Origin: Psychrobacter sp. NG25
GTDB taxonomy: Bacteria; Pseudomonadota; Gammaproteobacteria; Pseudomonadales; Moraxellaceae
Reading direction: 5' to 3'
Assembly (NCBI RefSeq): GCF_015234355.1
Contig: NZ_JADGMV010000001.1
Coordinates: 124,001 to 188,000 of the forward strand
Length of the DNA stretch: 64,000 bases
The position numbers were made by a program, and so were the translations under genes. The notes below the pieces were generated by a model that saw nothing but the letters and a program-made list of their open reading frames with translations, was not told where the DNA came from and ran no database searches. Shown here piece after piece: positions 37,303 to 47,257 of this stretch. The first letter of the stretch is position 1. Each line of letters opens with the position of its first letter.

Positions 37303-38676
37303 CTAATCGTCCGTATCAAACTCTGGCATATTGTCCGCATTAAAAGGCAAGGCCTCAAATGCCTGCTGACGATACTGCGCCATATGCTCACGGTCTTTGC
37401 GGCAAAAATCTGCAATCGCTGGTACAAAACGTGGATCATAAATACGGTGCAGCGAGTGCGTCGTTGTCGGGATAAAACCACGAATCAGTTTATGCTCCCC
37501 TTGCGTACCTGGATCAAAATACGTCAGACCTTGCTCAATGGCAAACTCGATACCCTGATAGTAGCACAGCTCAAAGTGCAAACTGTCGTACTCACCCAGC
37601 GCACCCCAGTAACGACCATATAAGGTTGCATTATTATCAACATCACCATCAGCCTTGTCGCTGTCAGCACTATCGTACAAGAACAGACTGCTAGCAATGA
37701 TTTCGCCATCAGCATTTAATGCTTGGGCGAGCATCAAATGCTCAGGCATGCTCCGTACTAATGCCATAAAAAAATCTATCGTCAGATAAGGCTGTTGACC
37801 ACGCACCGCATACGTCATCACATAACAGTGATAAAATGCTTTCCAATCGGCATCGGTAATATCCGCTCCACACTTACGCTGACAGCTGATACTTTGCTCA
37901 GCAACTTTGCGACGCTCAGCACGGATGGTTTTACGTTTTTTGGCTTTTAGCGTCATTAGAAATGCATCAAAATCTGCGAATGGCTGACTGTCTTGCAGCA
38001 AGTCTTTATTTTGCCACAAGAACTGACAGCCTTGACGCTCTAATATAGGCATCTCAATTGCGGTTGGCTCTAAGCAATTATCTTGAGCGGCTAACGCCTG
38101 CTCTATATCGATATCTGTCGGCAGCGCTGCAGTCGCGATAGAGGCGAGTTCAGGCGTAACAAACAGTCCATGCCAGCTGGATGCGCCTACTTGTTGAGCA
38201 ATATCATCAACACCTGCGATAGCTGTTTTTATCACTTCTTCACTTAAGGTTACGCCTGTGGCCAACCATAAGCGCTGACCCGTAATCGGTGTATAAGGGA
38301 CGCTACTGACCAATCGCGGATAATAATCAATGCCGTAGCGTGCGTAGGCTTCCGCCCATGCATGATCAAACACGAACTCGCCGCGATGATGACCCTTTAT
38401 AAATACAGGTAATACCGCCACTGGTTGCAATACGTTTTCCGCGGTGCTGTCTATTAGACTATCTGCGCTATTTTCACTATCAGCATAATTGGCAACACGG
38501 TGCACCAAAATAAATATTGGCAACCAACCTGCCTGCTCACCTATCGCACCCGTGTCTGCCAGCGCTTGCCAAAAGGCAAATGACATAAAGGGTGTATCTG
38601 GTATTTGCCAGTCTGCTTGGCTCTGCCAACTGGTATCATTAATCAGCGCGTATTCTAAACTCATACTCTTTGTCAT
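37303..38676 (-). CDS. GNAT-like N-acetyltransferase, COG3146 (DUF482) family
   Basis: 457 residues. Segments TPFMSFAFWQALADTGAIGEQAGWLP, FKGHHRGEFVFDHAWAEAYARYGIDYYPRLVSSVPYTPITGQRLW, FLMTLKAKKRKTIRAERRKV and FDPGTQGEHKLIRGFIPTTTHSLHRI are those of the large DUF482/peptidogalycan biosynthesis-type acyltransferases, which contain two GNAT-like halves. Substrate unknown; some relatives are annotated as FemAB-like. In this gene the start at 38676 lacks a ribosome site and an alternative ATG lies at 38664. It is probably in one transcript with ubiC. Confidence 0.85.
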   Translation of the reverse strand: MTKSMSLEYALINDTSWQSQADWQIPDTPFMSFAFWQALADTGAIGEQAGWLPIFILVHRVANYADSENSADSLIDSTAENVLQPVAVLPVFIKGHHRGEFVFDHAWAEAYARYGIDYYPRLVSSVPYTPITGQRLWLATGVTLSEEVIKTAIAGVDDIAQQVGASSWHGLFVTPELASIATAALPTDIDIEQALAAQDNCLEPTAIEMPILERQGCQFLWQNKDLLQDSQPFADFDAFLMTLKAKKRKTIRAERRKVAEQSISCQRKCGADITDADWKAFYHCYVMTYAVRGQQPYLTIDFFMALVRSMPEHLMLAQALNADGEIIASSLFLYDSADSDKADGDVDNNATLYGRYWGALGEYDSLHFELCYYQGIEFAIEQGLTYFDPGTQGEHKLIRGFIPTTTHSLHRIYDPRFVPAIADFCRKDREHMAQYRQQAFEALPFNADNMPEFDTDD

Positions 38677-38782
38677 TATTATAGTCGCTATATATTTATC
38701 GATAACCGATTGGTTAGTGACCTAGCCTAGCAAATTTTTGATAGTTTGCTGTCACAATTTGCAAAATTTCATCTATATGCAA

Positions 38783-38811
38783 TAAAAAACCACCTACTAT
38801 AATAGAGGTGG
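38783..38811 (-). terminator. Orphan minus-strand terminator/attenuator upstream of the GNAT gene
   Basis: CCACCT...AGGTGG stem extended by CTA/TAG with one bulged base; on the minus strand it runs into TTTTTTATT. It lies about 110 bp upstream of the acetyltransferase start, where no annotated minus-strand gene ends, so it may be a leader attenuator or the end of a small RNA. Confidence 0.6.
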
Positions 38812-39291
38812 CTATGTTTTATAATGGTGCTGATATCTTATCCTTCATCTCATTATAAAAGCCAATGAAAAGACAGTAGTTGCATGGAAAAGATGATATC
38901 GAAGCTGATGACTGGTAGAATAAGGTTGTTATTAGCTTAATATAATTCAGATACATAGGATATGAGCGAAAACAGTATACTTAGTTCATTATACAAGATT
39001 GACATCATAGCCGATTTATAGTGGATTAACTATAATATGAAGTCAGCAGTTCACCCTTCAGACCATTTCAGACAGACAATCAAAGCACCGTACTGTTTTA
39101 AGAGGCCTGTTTGATGAACGCTAATAGCCGTGCGTAAAAGAAAAATTTAAATGGTCTCCAACATTTCTGAGACTACATATGATGTACTTGATCTAACCAC
39201 ATAATTCGTTATTGCATAGTATGATCCAACGATATTCGAATTTATGTGTACGTATTATTTTTAACGACAACTAAAGGGATACCCGATTACA
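38812..39291. other. Upstream region of icd, with a 20-bp inverted repeat at 39016-39035
   Basis: No gene seen. It contains the palindromic TTATAGTGGATTAACTATAA at 39016-39035, whose ends resemble the TATAG termini of the dispersed element, with TATAAT overlapping as a possible -10. The icd promoter should be in this stretch. Confidence 0.45.
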
Positions 39292-41511
39292 ATGTCAAAA
39301 ATTATTTATACAAAAACTGATGAGGCGCCTGCTCTAGCAACCCTTTCATTCTTACCTATTGTCGAAGCGTTTACTAAAACAGCAGGGATTGCTGTTGAGA
39401 CAACTGATATCTCTGTTGCAGCGCGAGTATTGGCTGAATTCCCAGAATATTTGACAGAAGAGCAACGCGTACCAAACAATTTGGCTGAACTTGGTCGTCT
39501 GACACAAGATCCAAACACCAATATCATTAAACTGCCAAACATCAGTGCTTCTGTACAGCAGCTTAAAGCCTGTATCAAAGAGTTGCAAAGCAAAGGCTTT
39601 GCGTTACCTAATTTCCCAGAAGATCCACAGACTGACGAAGAAATAGAACTGCGTCGCCGTTATGGTAAAAGCTTAGGTAGCTCGGTCAACCCTGTATTAC
39701 GTGAAGGTAACTCAGATCGCCGCGCCCCTAAAGCCGTCAAGAACTATGCTCGCAAGCATCCGCATTCTATGGGTGAGTGGAAACAGTGGTCAAGCACGCA
39801 CGTGTCACACATGCATGGCGGTGACTTCTATGATGGCGAGCAATCTATCACTTTAGATAAAGCTCGTACCGTACGTATGGAGTTGTTACTTGATGACGGC
39901 ACCAATAAAATCTTGAAACCTAAGATTGCTTTGCTTGATAAAGAAGTAATTGATTTAATGGTCATGAGCAAGCAGGCATTGCTAGACTTTTATGAGCGTG
40001 AAATGGAAGATTGCCGCGAAGCCGGTATTCTGTTCTCATTACACGTAAAAGCCACTATGATGAAGGTGTCACATCCTATCGTATTTGGTCACGCGGTTCG
40101 TATCTACTACAAAGAAGCCTTTGCAAAGCATGGCGCTACGTTTGACGAACTAGGCATTAACGTCAACAACGGTATGGCTGATTTGTTCGACAAAATTGCA
40201 ACTTTGCCAGCCTCAAAGCGTGAAGAGATTGAGCAAGACTTGCATGCTTGCCAAGAGCATCGCCCACGTCTGGCCATGGTTGATTCTTCAAAAGGCATCA
40301 CCAACTTCCATTCACCAAGCGACATTATCGTAGATGCATCAATGCCTGCTATGATTCGTAATGGCGGTAAGATGTGGGGCGCTGATGGCAAACTATATGA
40401 TTGCAAAGCCGTTATGCCTGAATCTACCTTTGCCCGTATTTATCAAGAAATGATCAACTTCTGCAAATGGCATGGTAACTTTGATCCAACGACGATGGGT
40501 ACGGTCCCTAACGTTGGCTTGATGGCGCAAAAAGCAGAAGAGTACGGCTCACACGACAAGACTTTTGAGTCGAGCAATGCTGGTATCGCACGTATTGTTG
40601 ACGTAGATACTGATGAAGTATTACTCGAAAAACGTGTTGAAAAAGGCGATATCTGGCGCATGTGTCAGGTTAAAGACGACCCTATCCAAGATTGGGTGAA
40701 ACTGGCTGTTCGCCGTGCGCGCGAATCAGACACGCCTGTTATCTTCTGGTTAGACCCATATCGTCCACATGAGAATGAGCTTATCAAAAAAGTTCAGACA
40801 TACTTGAAGGATCATGACACTACAGGTCTACACATCGAAATCATGTCACAAGTTCGTGCCATGCGTTATACCCTAGAGCGCGTTGCTCGTGGTCTTGATA
40901 CTATCTCTGCCACTGGTAACATTTTACGTGATTACCTAACTGACTTGTTCCCAATTCTAGAGCTAGGTACCAGTGCCAAAATGCTATCAGTCGTACCACT
41001 AATGAAAGGTGGTGGTCTGTTTGAAACAGGTGCAGGTGGTTCAGCTCCGAAACACGTTGAGCAGCTCGTAGAAGAAAACCATTTACGTTGGGATTCATTG
41101 GGTGAGTTTTTAGCCTTGACCGTATCTTTGGAACATTTAGCAGAGAACGACAACAATGCTAAAGCCAAAATATTGGCTGACACACTAGATACAGCGACCG
41201 AAAAACTGCTGTTGAATGACAAATCACCATCACGTAAAACAGGTGAATTAGACAACCGCGGTAGTCACTTCTATCTGGCCATGTACTGGGCTGAAGAGCT
41301 GGCAGCGCAAGATCAAGATAGCGAGCTAAAAGCACAATTTACACCATTTTCGCAAAAGCTTAAAGACAGCGAAGAGGCTATCGTTAAAGAGCTTAACCAA
41401 GCTCAAGGCAAGCCTGTAGACATCAAAGGCTACTACTATGCCGATGAAGAATTGGCTAAGAAAGCCATGCGTCCAAGTGCTTTGTTCAACGAAACACTGG
41501 CATCGCTGTAA
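39292..41511 (+). CDS. icd: Isocitrate dehydrogenase, NADP-dependent, monomeric type
   Basis: 739 residues, the length of single-chain IDH (IDH-II), not the 415-residue homodimeric form. Segments include [22 protein letters not shown] at the N-terminus, [35 protein letters not shown] near residues 129-163, [20 protein letters not shown] [15 protein letters not shown], and [23 protein letters not shown]. It converts isocitrate to 2-oxoglutarate in the TCA cycle. This form is common in Psychrobacter, Colwellia and Azotobacter; in cold-adapted bacteria it is often the heat-labile isozyme. AAGGGA lies about 12 bases before the start. Confidence 0.97.
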   Translation: MSKIIYTKTDEAPALATLSFLPIVEAFTKTAGIAVETTDISVAARVLAEFPEYLTEEQRVPNNLAELGRLTQDPNTNIIKLPNISASVQQLKACIKELQSKGFALPNFPEDPQTDEEIELRRRYGKSLGSSVNPVLREGNSDRRAPKAVKNYARKHPHSMGEWKQWSSTHVSHMHGGDFYDGEQSITLDKARTVRMELLLDDGTNKILKPKIALLDKEVIDLMVMSKQALLDFYEREMEDCREAGILFSLHVKATMMKVSHPIVFGHAVRIYYKEAFAKHGATFDELGINVNNGMADLFDKIATLPASKREEIEQDLHACQEHRPRLAMVDSSKGITNFHSPSDIIVDASMPAMIRNGGKMWGADGKLYDCKAVMPESTFARIYQEMINFCKWHGNFDPTTMGTVPNVGLMAQKAEEYGSHDKTFESSNAGIARIVDVDTDEVLLEKRVEKGDIWRMCQVKDDPIQDWVKLAVRRARESDTPVIFWLDPYRPHENELIKKVQTYLKDHDTTGLHIEIMSQVRAMRYTLERVARGLDTISATGNILRDYLTDLFPILELGTSAKMLSVVPLMKGGGLFETGAGGSAPKHVEQLVEENHLRWDSLGEFLALTVSLEHLAENDNNAKAKILADTLDTATEKLLLNDKSPSRKTGELDNRGSHFYLAMYWAEELAAQDQDSELKAQFTPFSQKLKDSEEAIVKELNQAQGKPVDIKGYYYADEELAKKAMRPSALFNETLASL

Positions 41512-41600
41512 TTTTAAGCGATTGCACTTAGACAGTTAAGCTCAATCGCTTTTGGGTTTTATATCTAGAAGTGATTAAGCAAGTTTAAGTCTTAGTAAAT

Positions 41601-41640
41601 AAAACACCTCAACTGCCTTAAGGCGTTGAGGTGTTTTTTA
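41601..41640 (+). terminator. Terminator after icd
   Basis: AAAACACCTCAAC pairs with GTTGAGGTGTTTTTT. The following 41641-42004 shows no gene and should contain the rluE promoter. Confidence 0.9.
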
Positions 41641-42004
41641 TGGTCTTTCATAGCATATCCAAGTTGTATTGGAACGATTATATTGTAGAGCCCTTTTCTG
41701 GTTACCGTCGTACAGCCTACGCCCTCAATCACCTCAGCAAAAAACATGAGTGGCCCTGTGAACAATAGAAAAACACTTTATAATAGACGCTTATCTTAAT
41801 TAGAAAAATATATAGTATTCAAAAAAACATGACAAACCTATCAGAATATAGATGAAATGGAAGCCTTTAGCTCGTACCGTCTTATTTTTCAGCGGGACAC
41901 ATTATACCTAGGGTGTGTGCTCATTTTTATTTTGAATGTTAAGGTGTATCATCATTTGAATAGTAAGTAATACTGACTCATTTATATTTAGGAAATAGCT
42001 GTTT

Positions 42005-42619
42005 ATGTCGACCTCTAGTCTCGTAATATTCAATAAACCTTATGGCGTGCAAAGTCAGTTCAGAGATGACAGTAATAACAACCATGCCACGCTATCGGAA
42101 TACTTTACGGACAAATCATTGCGGGTGGCTGGTAGGCTTGATGCGACCTCAGAAGGTTTGCTGATTCTGACTGATGATGGTCGAGTTAACAAAGCGATTA
42201 CCCATCCACCCAAAGCAAATGCTGGTCGCAAACAAGGCAAGACGTACTTAGTACAAGTTGAAGGTATCCCTACGCCTGAGCAGCTTAGTAAGCTCCAAAA
42301 AGGTGTAATTCTCAAAGATGGCAAAACCTTACCTGCTGAGATTAAACATGTCAGTGAAGATGAATTGCCGATGCTGCTCTGGCAACGTGACCCACCGATA
42401 CGTGAGCGTAAAAGTGTGCCAGACTCATGGCTGATGTTGACTATTTATGAAGGTAAAAATCGTCAAGTAAGACGCATGACTGCGCACGTTGGGCTACCTT
42501 GCTTACGTTTGATACGCTGGTCAGTGGCAGGGTTTGAGTTGAGCGATTTGGCAGTTGGTGAGTCTATACGAGTTCATTTGGATAGTGAGCGCTGTAAGCA
42601 GTTGGGGATATTCGGTTAA
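42005..42619 (+). CDS. rluE: 23S rRNA pseudouridine synthase, RluE type
   Basis: 204 residues, RsuA/RluB/E/F family without an S4 domain. The catalytic block is RVAGRLDATSEGLLILTDDGRVNKAITHP (Asp in GRLDATSEG, near residue 41), preceded by FNKPYGVQSQF and followed by KTYLVQVEG and YEGKNRQVRRMTAHVGLPCLRLIR. Small size and the RLDATSEGLL-then-KNRQVRRM order match RluE, which modifies U2457 of 23S rRNA in E. coli. AGGA lies 11 bases before the ATG. The repeat element starts two bases past the stop codon. Confidence 0.92.
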   Translation: MSTSSLVIFNKPYGVQSQFRDDSNNNHATLSEYFTDKSLRVAGRLDATSEGLLILTDDGRVNKAITHPPKANAGRKQGKTYLVQVEGIPTPEQLSKLQKGVILKDGKTLPAEIKHVSEDELPMLLWQRDPPIRERKSVPDSWLMLTIYEGKNRQVRRMTAHVGLPCLRLIRWSVAGFELSDLAVGESIRVHLDSERCKQLGIFG

Positions 42620-42621
42620 CC

Positions 42622-42728
42622 TATAGTTAATCCTCTATAAAAGAGTGACAGCGTCAACCTCGCTTGAAGTATCCCATATACATCTACACTCGGTTGCCTT
42701 GACTCGCTTTTAAACTGAATCAACTATA
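42622..42728 (+). repeat. 107-bp dispersed element, copy B
   Basis: Begins TATAGTTAATCCTCTATAAAAG and ends TTTTAAACTGAATCAACTATA. Same length and nearly the same sequence as copies A and C. It starts immediately after the rluE stop codon. Confidence 0.88.
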
Positions 42729-42835
42729 TAGCGTTTTTTGTTTATAAATTAGTTAGCTTACGACCCATTAAACATAGCGTCTCGAACGGGTAAGGTTTAT
42801 CTGCTAAGCTTCGAAACATGAGTGGTTGTCTGTAA

Positions 42836-42871
42836 TAGGTTTCATTCATTTATTAGGTTTCATTCATTTAT
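42836..42871. repeat. Perfect 18-bp direct duplication upstream of the DUF305 gene
   Basis: TAGGTTTCATTCATTTAT occurs twice head to tail, 28 bp before the start codon of the lipoprotein gene. Confidence 0.9.
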
Positions 42872-42899
42872 TATTAAATTTTTATTCTAGGAATACATT

Positions 42900-43709
42900 A
42901 TGATTGCTTCTCATCGTTTTTTATTGTTGGCCACCAGTATTTCTGCTGCGCTCATACTGAGTGCCTGTCAGCCGACAACTGAAAACAATGAAGCAGCCAC
43001 TGACGAAGAAGTCACCACGCCAGTGACTGATATAGCAGAGACTCAAGATGAAACCGAAGCTAATGATTTAGCAGAAAATGAAGACATCATTGACGAAAGC
43101 CAAATGACTGATGTGCTTAAAGACTATACAAAATCAATGACTAGAATGCATGATGAAATGATGATCGGTATGGGTTACAACGACCCTGACACTGCATTCG
43201 CTAAAAGCATGCTTGGGCACCACCGTGGGGCGATAGACATGGCAAAAATTCAGCTGAAATACGGTACTGATGCAAAAGTACGTCAGCTTGCTCAGGAAAT
43301 TATTGACGCTCAACAAGTTGAAATCGATATTTTGAATAAATGGCTTGCCAGCCACCCTGATACAGCAAAACCTAAACCCAATACCGAAGCGATGCAACAG
43401 GCCTATGCTAGAAGTATGGATGTCTTGAATGGTGAAATGGTATTGGGTATTGCCGATCCCGTCCCTGACATGGCATTCACACGCGGCATGCTACCACATC
43501 ATCTGGGCGCAGTAGAAATGGCGAACATCCAGCTGAAATATGGTACTGATGAAGAAATGCGTCAACTGGCGCAAGATATCATCGACATTCAGCAACCTGA
43601 AATCAAACGGATGCAAAATTGGATTGCAGACTCTCAGGCTGATGAAAGTACGGAAGATGAACTTGGTGAAGAGGAAGTAGATGTAAAAGCCGAAGCACCT
43701 GACTCTTAG
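42900..43709 (+). CDS. DUF305 family lipoprotein
   Basis: 269 residues. Signal peptide ending in lipobox LSAC, an acidic linker (residues about 24-75), then two similar ferritin-like helical units: MHDEMMIG...FAKSMLGHHRGAIDMAKIQLKYGTDAKVRQLAQEIIDAQQVEI and MNGEMVLG...FTRGMLPHHLGAVEMANIQLKYGTDEEMRQLAQDIIDIQQPEI. The HH pairs and the GAxxMA motif recur in both, as in DUF305 proteins, which are often near copper or redox genes. Metal binding by the paired histidines is inferred. AGGA lies seven bases before the ATG. A short acidic tail ends the protein. Confidence 0.9.
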   Translation: MIASHRFLLLATSISAALILSACQPTTENNEAATDEEVTTPVTDIAETQDETEANDLAENEDIIDESQMTDVLKDYTKSMTRMHDEMMIGMGYNDPDTAFAKSMLGHHRGAIDMAKIQLKYGTDAKVRQLAQEIIDAQQVEIDILNKWLASHPDTAKPKPNTEAMQQAYARSMDVLNGEMVLGIADPVPDMAFTRGMLPHHLGAVEMANIQLKYGTDEEMRQLAQDIIDIQQPEIKRMQNWIADSQADESTEDELGEEEVDVKAEAPDS

Positions 43710-43769
43710 AGACTGAGTTACTTCTGATATTTTAAGAAAACCTCAAAATATACTGATAATGTATGACGC

Positions 43770-43809
43770 AAAACCTCTGCTAAATATAATCATTTAGCAG
43801 AGGTTTTTA
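43770..43809 (+). terminator. Terminator after the DUF305 gene
   Basis: AAAACCTCTGCTAAAT pairs with ATTTAGCAGAGGTTTTT. Also between convergent genes. Confidence 0.88.
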
Positions 43810-43883
43810 TTTTCTATGAATTCTCAAACTGAATACTTAGGCAGAGTGGCTAAAATCAATAACCTTAAATTAATGCACTCAAC

Positions 43884-45914
43884 TCAATGCCCTTGATTCT
43901 GATAACGCTCTATCGCATTTAGCCACGCTTGCCAGCCCGCATTATCTGAAGAATGCTCATCACTGGCTCTTGACGATGTATCATTTTTTGCTAAGTGCAA
44001 GCTTACTTTATGCGGGAATGCTTTTTCAGTAATATTATTCGTACTACCATCAGCACTGGCTGACGGTGTTACTTCCATAGCTGCTTTTGGCAGTACGTTG
44101 ACACACATCAACTCATCACGGCGAAACAAGTAACATTCAACATTCTGTGCAGCACTACTAAACGATGCCAACTGTCTACTATCGGCTTTGATGCCATCAA
44201 TCGCCACAATGATATCGTGCGCTGAAATCCCAGCTCTGGCAGCCACGCTATCACGCTGCACGCGATTGACCTTTAATCCGGCGGGTGTTTCAGTACAACG
44301 CATACCCCACGGTACATGCTTATCAGAAGTCTCTTTGGTATTAGTACGCATCTTAGTACCATTGGCAGCCAACAGCGCTTCAATCGGTAACTCTTCAACA
44401 CCGTTGACATAGCGATGCTCAAAATCCTCCCAATCCGCTAATGGCATAAACTGCCCAATGACCGCACCCATATCAGCACTACTGATGCCAACACGTTGGT
44501 TATCGTTTTGCTTGGCTTGAGTATAAAAGGCCTTGACCACATCAAACAAACGATAGCGACCATCGCTCTTTTGTAGCAGCGTCAAATCCAAACATAACGC
44601 AACCAGTGCCCCTTTATTATAATAGCTGATACCTGCATTACCCGTATTTTCGTCATTGCGATATAACTTAATCCAAGCATCAAAGCTCGACTCTGCGACA
44701 CTTTGATACGCACGGCCATCGGTTTGATAGTAGCGATTGATTTGCTCAGCCAATAGCTTGAGATAGCTTGTTTTGTCAATCACACCTGATGCTTGCAACA
44801 TAAAGTCATCGATATAGGACGTAAAACCCTCAAACACCCAAAGTAACGGCGTGAAAGCCTCACGGCGCAAATCAACCTCAAGCATGACATCAGGACGTAC
44901 GGTCTTAACCCACCATGAATGAAAATATTCATGGCTGCATAAACCCAAAAAGCGCTGATAATCTGTATTGGGTATTTTTGGCTCATTGATACTTGGCAAG
45001 TCACGGCGCGGGGTGATCAAGCTGGTAGAATTGATATGCTCAAGGCCACCGTAATCTTGACCACTGGCAAACGTCATAAATGTGTAATCATGGAAAGGTG
45101 CATCACCTAGCCAGCCTAAATACGTCTGGCAAATCTGAGTAATATCTTGCTGCAATCTGCCCATATTGGCGTTATGCTTACCAGCGAGGTAAAAACTATG
45201 GTGTAGCGTCTGATGTTCGTTATCTTGAATAATAAAATCAAACTTATCTTGTTCTGCGATTTCAAAAGGATAATCAATCAGCTCGTGATAGCTATCTGCT
45301 TGTAGCCCGTAAGCATGCTGACCGTCGAGTTTTAGATGGGTAAAGTTCAAACCAGATGCTAGAACGACACGCGCTTCTTCTTTATCTGTAAAAAACGTGG
45401 CCGGAATGAGTAAGCTCACATTGACAGGCGTATGCTCTTGCCCCTCAACTGCTAGTGCAAGCGAGGTAAAATTGCCGTATAAGCGCTGCTGATCAACATA
45501 GGCAGTACGTACCGATAGATCATAACAGTACACTTCATAGTGAACCTCTACTGTCTGCCCTGCCTGCACTTGTGGTAGCTGCCAAGTATGTTTGTCTATT
45601 TTCTGCGCACGATAGGTCTCAAGTGGTATGCCACTATCCGTTGCTTGACTATCTAACACCTGATAGTGCACGGTGGTAATGTTACGTGCAAACTCACGCA
45701 TCAGATAACTACCCGGTATCCACGCTGGCAACCAAAGTTGAGGAGAATTAGCCGTTGCTGTAAAGCTCAGCGACACATCGATCAAATGCTCAAAGAAACG
45801 ATCAAAATTGAAGCGATAACTGATATCAGCGATTACGTTGGTATTGTTCACATCATTATTGTTGGTATTACTATCTATGAATTGGTTATTTGCAGTATTG
45901 GTAACAGAAGTCAT
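43884..45914 (-). CDS. M61-family metallopeptidase with PDZ domain
   Basis: About 676 residues. The N-terminal beta domain (ISYRFNFDRFFEHLIDVSLSFTA, WLPAWIPGSYLMREFARNI) and the zinc motif HEYFH in GLCSHEYFHSWWVKTVRP with the downstream FEGFTSYID Glu are those of glycyl-aminopeptidase family M61. A PDZ domain follows near the C-terminus (TPAGLKVNRVQRDSVAARAGISAHDIIVAIDG). No signal peptide, so probably cytoplasmic. A longer in-frame reading to 46001 adds a strange N-terminus; the ATG at 45914 is preferred because the protein family starts close to it, with AAGGA 11 bases upstream. Confidence 0.88.
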   Translation of the reverse strand: MTSVTNTANNQFIDSNTNNNDVNNTNVIADISYRFNFDRFFEHLIDVSLSFTATANSPQLWLPAWIPGSYLMREFARNITTVHYQVLDSQATDSGIPLETYRAQKIDKHTWQLPQVQAGQTVEVHYEVYCYDLSVRTAYVDQQRLYGNFTSLALAVEGQEHTPVNVSLLIPATFFTDKEEARVVLASGLNFTHLKLDGQHAYGLQADSYHELIDYPFEIAEQDKFDFIIQDNEHQTLHHSFYLAGKHNANMGRLQQDITQICQTYLGWLGDAPFHDYTFMTFASGQDYGGLEHINSTSLITPRRDLPSINEPKIPNTDYQRFLGLCSHEYFHSWWVKTVRPDVMLEVDLRREAFTPLLWVFEGFTSYIDDFMLQASGVIDKTSYLKLLAEQINRYYQTDGRAYQSVAESSFDAWIKLYRNDENTGNAGISYYNKGALVALCLDLTLLQKSDGRYRLFDVVKAFYTQAKQNDNQRVGISSADMGAVIGQFMPLADWEDFEHRYVNGVEELPIEALLAANGTKMRTNTKETSDKHVPWGMRCTETPAGLKVNRVQRDSVAARAGISAHDIIVAIDGIKADSRQLASFSSAAQNVECYLFRRDELMCVNVLPKAAMEVTPSASADGSTNNITEKAFPHKVSLHLAKNDTSSRASDEHSSDNAGWQAWLNAIERYQNQGH

Positions 45915-46248
45915 CGTTTTTTTCATCCTTGTTTTTATCATTATGTTAGAAGCCCTTACCCAAAAACGCAACCGCCAAACTACGAATACCCGATAGCTCA
46001 CCCTAAACTGCTTAAAACAGCGTTTATTTAGATAAAATGCGATATTTATTAAGATTAAATGGCATTTTTTCTTATTTTTACCTTGAAAGTTATATGTGCC
46101 ATCTCAATTAAAGATGCTAACTGCTAAAGTTACTTTAATAAACTGATGATAATTGACTCATGACGTGGCTATTTGGCCTGCTAATTGGATTTTTTAGGTT
46201 TATTGCAACCGTATTTAATTTTTTACACAGATATATTTAGGATAATTT
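45915..46248. other. Divergent intergenic region between the M61 gene and slyD
   Basis: 334 bp, AT-rich around 46025-46080, no gene. Promoters for both genes are expected here; I cannot point to a specific site. Confidence 0.4.
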
Positions 46249-46734
46249 ATGACTACTATCGCAAAAGATACCGCCGTCAAATTCAATTACACACTAAAAG
46301 ACGACGAAGGCAACATTCTTGACCAATCACCAGAAGGTCAACCACTTGCTTATTTGCATGGCCATAGCAACATCATCCCAGGCCTAGAGCAACAGCTAGA
46401 AGGTAAGTCTGCTGGCGAACAAGTCAATGCAGTTGTTGAACCTGCTGATGGTTACGGCGAGTATCAAGAGCAAGCTGTACAGCACGTACCACGTGACAAC
46501 TTCCAAGGCGTTGAAGATATCCAGCCTGGTATGCAGTTTCAGTCAGAAGCTGGTGGCCAAGTAATGCTAGTTACCGTTACTGCTGTAAACGACGAAGAAG
46601 TAACCGTTGATGCAAACCATCCATTGGCTGGTAAGCGTTTGACGTTTGATGTTGAAATCCAAGAAGTACGTGCAGCAACTGAAGACGAGCTAAACCATGG
46701 CCATGTACATGGTGCTGGTGGCGTTGAGCACTAA
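46249..46734 (+). CDS. slyD: FKBP-type peptidyl-prolyl isomerase, SlyD type
   Basis: 161 residues. The fold is interrupted as in SlyD: VKFNYTLKDDEGNILDQSPEGQPLAYLHGHSNIIPGLEQQLEGKSAGEQ at residues about 9-57, the insert-in-flap domain (EPADGYGEYQEQAVQHVPRDNF), then NHPLAGKRLTFDVEIQEV. The C-terminus ends in a short His/Gly stretch (HGHVHGAGGVEH), shorter than the metal tail of E. coli SlyD. Cytoplasmic folding helper and possible metal chaperone. AGGA lies six bases before the ATG. Confidence 0.92.
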   Translation: MTTIAKDTAVKFNYTLKDDEGNILDQSPEGQPLAYLHGHSNIIPGLEQQLEGKSAGEQVNAVVEPADGYGEYQEQAVQHVPRDNFQGVEDIQPGMQFQSEAGGQVMLVTVTAVNDEEVTVDANHPLAGKRLTFDVEIQEVRAATEDELNHGHVHGAGGVEH

Positions 46735-46800
46735 TCTCTTCTAGAGAAAAGTAAGAAAGGATGAGGCGATAAGTTACCAATGTGACTATCGTTTCATTTA

Positions 46801-46838
46801 AAAAGGGTCAGTAGCCATCGCTACTGACCCTTTTTTTT
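46801..46838 (+). terminator. Terminator after slyD
   Basis: AAAAGGGTCAGTAGC pairs with GCTACTGACCCTTTT and is followed by T. Confidence 0.92.
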
Positions 46839-46941
46839 GATTGTTTTTATACCCACAATTTATAATAAATACTGCTGAGACTGTATACCGTACAATAGGT
46901 CTTCAGCCAAAATCTATCGATTACTATCCTCCAAACGTAAC

Positions 46942-46976
46942 AAAGCCGCATAACGACAAGCGTTATGCGGCTTTTA
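46942..46976. terminator. Second hairpin in the slyD-ctp gap
   Basis: AAAGCCGCATAACG and CGTTATGCGGCTTT form a perfect stem. It is placed between convergent slyD and ctp and is followed by T on either strand (TTTATC on plus, TTTGTTACG on minus). Possibly the ctp terminator. Confidence 0.6.
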
Positions 46977-47190
46977 TCACTAACCATCCATGTCATCGTT
47001 ATAAGATACCTAATCCCGGGGCATCTTGTAACTATTCGGGCATCCAGCCCTATCATCCCTAACCAGCAAACCACCTATCCTTGATGCGACTTGTAAGATA
47101 CCAATCCCTAGTACCAATGAACCTTTTCGTTCAGCCGTGCCGTACAGTTATAATCGCAGATTGACCCATGGTTAGTAAGAGGTATAAACG

Positions 47191-47224
47191 TCAATCCATG
47201 TAAGCATATGCTTACATGGATTGA
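47191..47224. repeat. 34-bp perfect palindrome downstream of the tail-specific protease gene
   Basis: The 17-base arm TCAATCCATGTAAGCAT is followed directly by its exact complement in reverse, with no spacer. No T run follows on either strand. It lies 33 bp past the ctp stop. Confidence 0.9.
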
Positions 47225-47257
47225 ATCATACATTTTTGTCATTCACAGCACTGTTAT

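Noticed and set aside
43884..46001. Longer start for the M61 peptidase at 46001
   Set aside because: The added 29 residues are Arg/Trp-rich and unlike the family, and carry no recognisable signal peptide.
46985..47160. Possible tRNA or small RNA gene in the slyD-prc gap
   Set aside because: No TTCGA-type T-loop with a matching acceptor stem could be assembled; two similar AGATACC(T)AATCCC strings there are too short to interpret.
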